DNA of 64,000 bases, taken from contig NZ_AP022619.1 in the NCBI RefSeq assembly GCF_010731655.1, positions 5,332,001 to 5,396,000 on the forward strand, in the 5' to 3' direction. The notes under the pieces are model-generated. The model saw only the letters and a program-made list of their open reading frames with translations, searched no databases and was not told the origin of the DNA. Origin of the DNA: Mycobacterium paraseoulense (GTDB taxonomy: Bacteria > Actinomycetota > Actinomycetes > Mycobacteriales > Mycobacteriaceae). Every line of letters starts with the position of its first letter. Positions within the stretch are counted from its first letter, which is position 1. Below, one piece after another: positions 62,861 through 64,000 of this stretch. Both the position numbers and the translations under genes were made by a program.

Positions 62861-64000
62861 GTGACCACGTCTTCCCCGGTGCAGGTCAATTCCCAGCGCC
62901 TCCCGCCGTACCGGTGGATCGCCGTTGCCGTCCTGGTGGTCCTGGCCATCGTCTTCGCGCTGGTGTATGTGCAGTTCCGCGGGGGTTTCACGCCCAAGAC
63001 GGAGTTGACGATGCTGGCGTCGCGGGCCGGGCTGGTGATGGATCCGGGCTCGAAGGTCACCTACAACGGGGTCGAGATCGGCCGGGTGGGCAACATCTCC
63101 GAGACGGTGCGCGACGGCAAGCCCGCCGCCAAGTTCACGCTGGAGGTGTATCCGCGGTATCTGTCGCTGATCCCGTCCAACGTGAACGCCGACATCAAGG
63201 CGACCACGGTGTTCGGCGGCAAGTACGTGTCGCTGACCGCCCCGGACAACCCGTCGCCGCAAAAGCTCAACCCGCACACCGTGATCGACGCGCGGTCGGT
63301 GACCACCGAGATCAACACGCTGTTCCAGACGATCGTGTCGATCAACGAGAAGGTGGATCCGGTCAAGCTGAACCTGACCCTGAGTGCGGCCGCCCAAGCG
63401 CTGACCGGGCTGGGCGACAAATTCGGGCAGTCGGTGGTCAACGCCAACGCGGTCCTCGATGACGTCAACCCGCAGATGCCGCAGGCGCGCCGCGACATTC
63501 AGCAGCTGGCCGGGCTGGGCGACACCTACGCCAACGCGGCGCCCGACCTGTTCGATTTCTTGAACAACGCGGTGATCACGTCGCGGACCATCAACGCGCA
63601 GCAGAAGGATCTGGACCAGGCGCTGCTGGCGGCGGCCGGGTTCGGCAACACCGGCGCCGACATCTTCAACAGGGGCGGCCCGTACCTGGCGCGCGGCGCG
63701 CAGGACCTGGTGCCCAGCGCCCAGCTGCTGGACACCTACAGCCCGGCGATCTATTGCACGCTGCGCAACTACCACGACGTGGTGCCCCTGACCGGTGCGT
63801 CCGAAGGCGGTTTCAACGGCTATTCGCTGAACATGAACACCGAGGCGCTGTCCGGGCTGGGGCTGCTGGCCAACCCGGTGTCGGCGGTGGCCACCATCGC
63901 CAGCCTGGTCGGCGGCTTGGCCGGGGTGGTCGGCGGCGCGCCGAACCCCTACACCTACCCGGAGAACCTGCCGCGGGTGAACGCGCGCGGCGGGCCGGGC
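62861..64000 (+). CDS. MCE-family protein, MceA-type (runs off the window)
   Basis: The first 380 residues of an Mce protein. Short cytosolic N terminus, one transmembrane helix at about 20-42 (RWIAVAVLVVLAIVFALVYVQF), then the MCE domain (TELTMLASRAGLVMDPGSKV, TYNGVEIGRV, VFGGKYVSLT), and the helical region. The late PNPYTYPENLPRVNARGGPG is typical of the A subunit. Mce complexes import lipids across the mycobacterial envelope. GTG start at 62861 chosen where the basic tail begins. The usual YrbEA/YrbEB permease genes do not precede it here; the stop is outside the window. Confidence 0.93.
   Translation, partial: MTTSSPVQVNSQRLPPYRWIAVAVLVVLAIVFALVYVQFRGGFTPKTELTMLASRAGLVMDPGSKVTYNGVEIGRVGNISETVRDGKPAAKFTLEVYPRYLSLIPSNVNADIKATTVFGGKYVSLTAPDNPSPQKLNPHTVIDARSVTTEINTLFQTIVSINEKVDPVKLNLTLSAAAQALTGLGDKFGQSVVNANAVLDDVNPQMPQARRDIQQLAGLGDTYANAAPDLFDFLNNAVITSRTINAQQKDLDQALLAAAGFGNTGADIFNRGGPYLARGAQDLVPSAQLLDTYSPAIYCTLRNYHDVVPLTGASEGGFNGYSLNMNTEALSGLGLLANPVSAVATIASLVGGLAGVVGGAPNPYTYPENLPRVNARGGPG

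Overview
The window is high-GC mycobacterial DNA and probably comes from a slow-growing species of the Mycobacterium avium complex type. From about 0.6 to 39 kb the gene content and order match, in inverted orientation, the M. tuberculosis segment running from Rv3221c (TB7.3) through pdtaS, whiB1, entC, rhlE, moeZ, adnAB, nudC, mrx1, uvrD2 and whiB7 to Rv3193c. Locus names are recalled from memory, not searched. GTG starts, overlapping stop/start junctions, WhiB proteins, mycoredoxin and an MCE gene all fit. The species assignment is inference.

Layout. (1) 0.1-39 kb is the conserved chromosome: a two-component sensor (pdtaS), two WhiB regulators (whiB1 with a CRP-type site, whiB7 with an attenuator leader), menaquinone/siderophore-type isochorismate synthase, RNA and DNA helicases (rhlE, adnA, adnB, uvrD2), MoeZ sulfur transfer, a potassium channel, NudC, and several conserved proteins of unknown role, including a TOMM-cyclodehydratase-like protein and a Lon-like PDZ protease. 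(2) 39-42 kb holds a GlxA/AraC-type regulator divergent from an operon of an HD hydrolase, a nitroreductase and a cupin. (3) At 42.09 kb lies the initiator tRNA gene with a strong terminator. (4) 42.15-61.2 kb looks like a genomic island of about 19 kb. The last 18 bases of the tRNA gene plus its terminator recur at 61.16 kb (54 of 57 bases identical, same orientation). The island holds gene remnants at its left edge (an HspX-like fragment, two hypotheticals, a frameshifted amidase), then an SDR gene, then a minus-strand lipopeptide-type biosynthetic operon. (5) 61.2-64 kb holds a glutathione peroxidase cut short by an amber codon, a TetR regulator and the start of an MCE gene that runs off the window.

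The island operon is the most interesting part. An FtsX/MacB-type permease is followed, two bases later, by one open frame of 2653 codons. This frame encodes an ABC ATPase, a cyclic-nucleotide-binding domain, a fatty-acyl-AMP ligase (FAAL), an ACP, and a KS-AT-KR-ACP polyketide module. It overlaps the next gene by 8 bases. That gene is a C-A-PCP peptide synthetase whose adenylation pocket reads close to the serine code, fused to two tandem KAS III (FabH-like) domains, the first with an intact Cys-His-Asn triad and the second without it. A reasonable reading is that FAAL loads a fatty acid, the PKS module adds two carbons and reduces to a 3-hydroxyacyl chain, the NRPS joins it to an amino acid (probably serine), the KAS III pair releases or further condenses the product, and the tethered ABC/FtsX pair exports it. 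The chemistry of release and the product are unknown.
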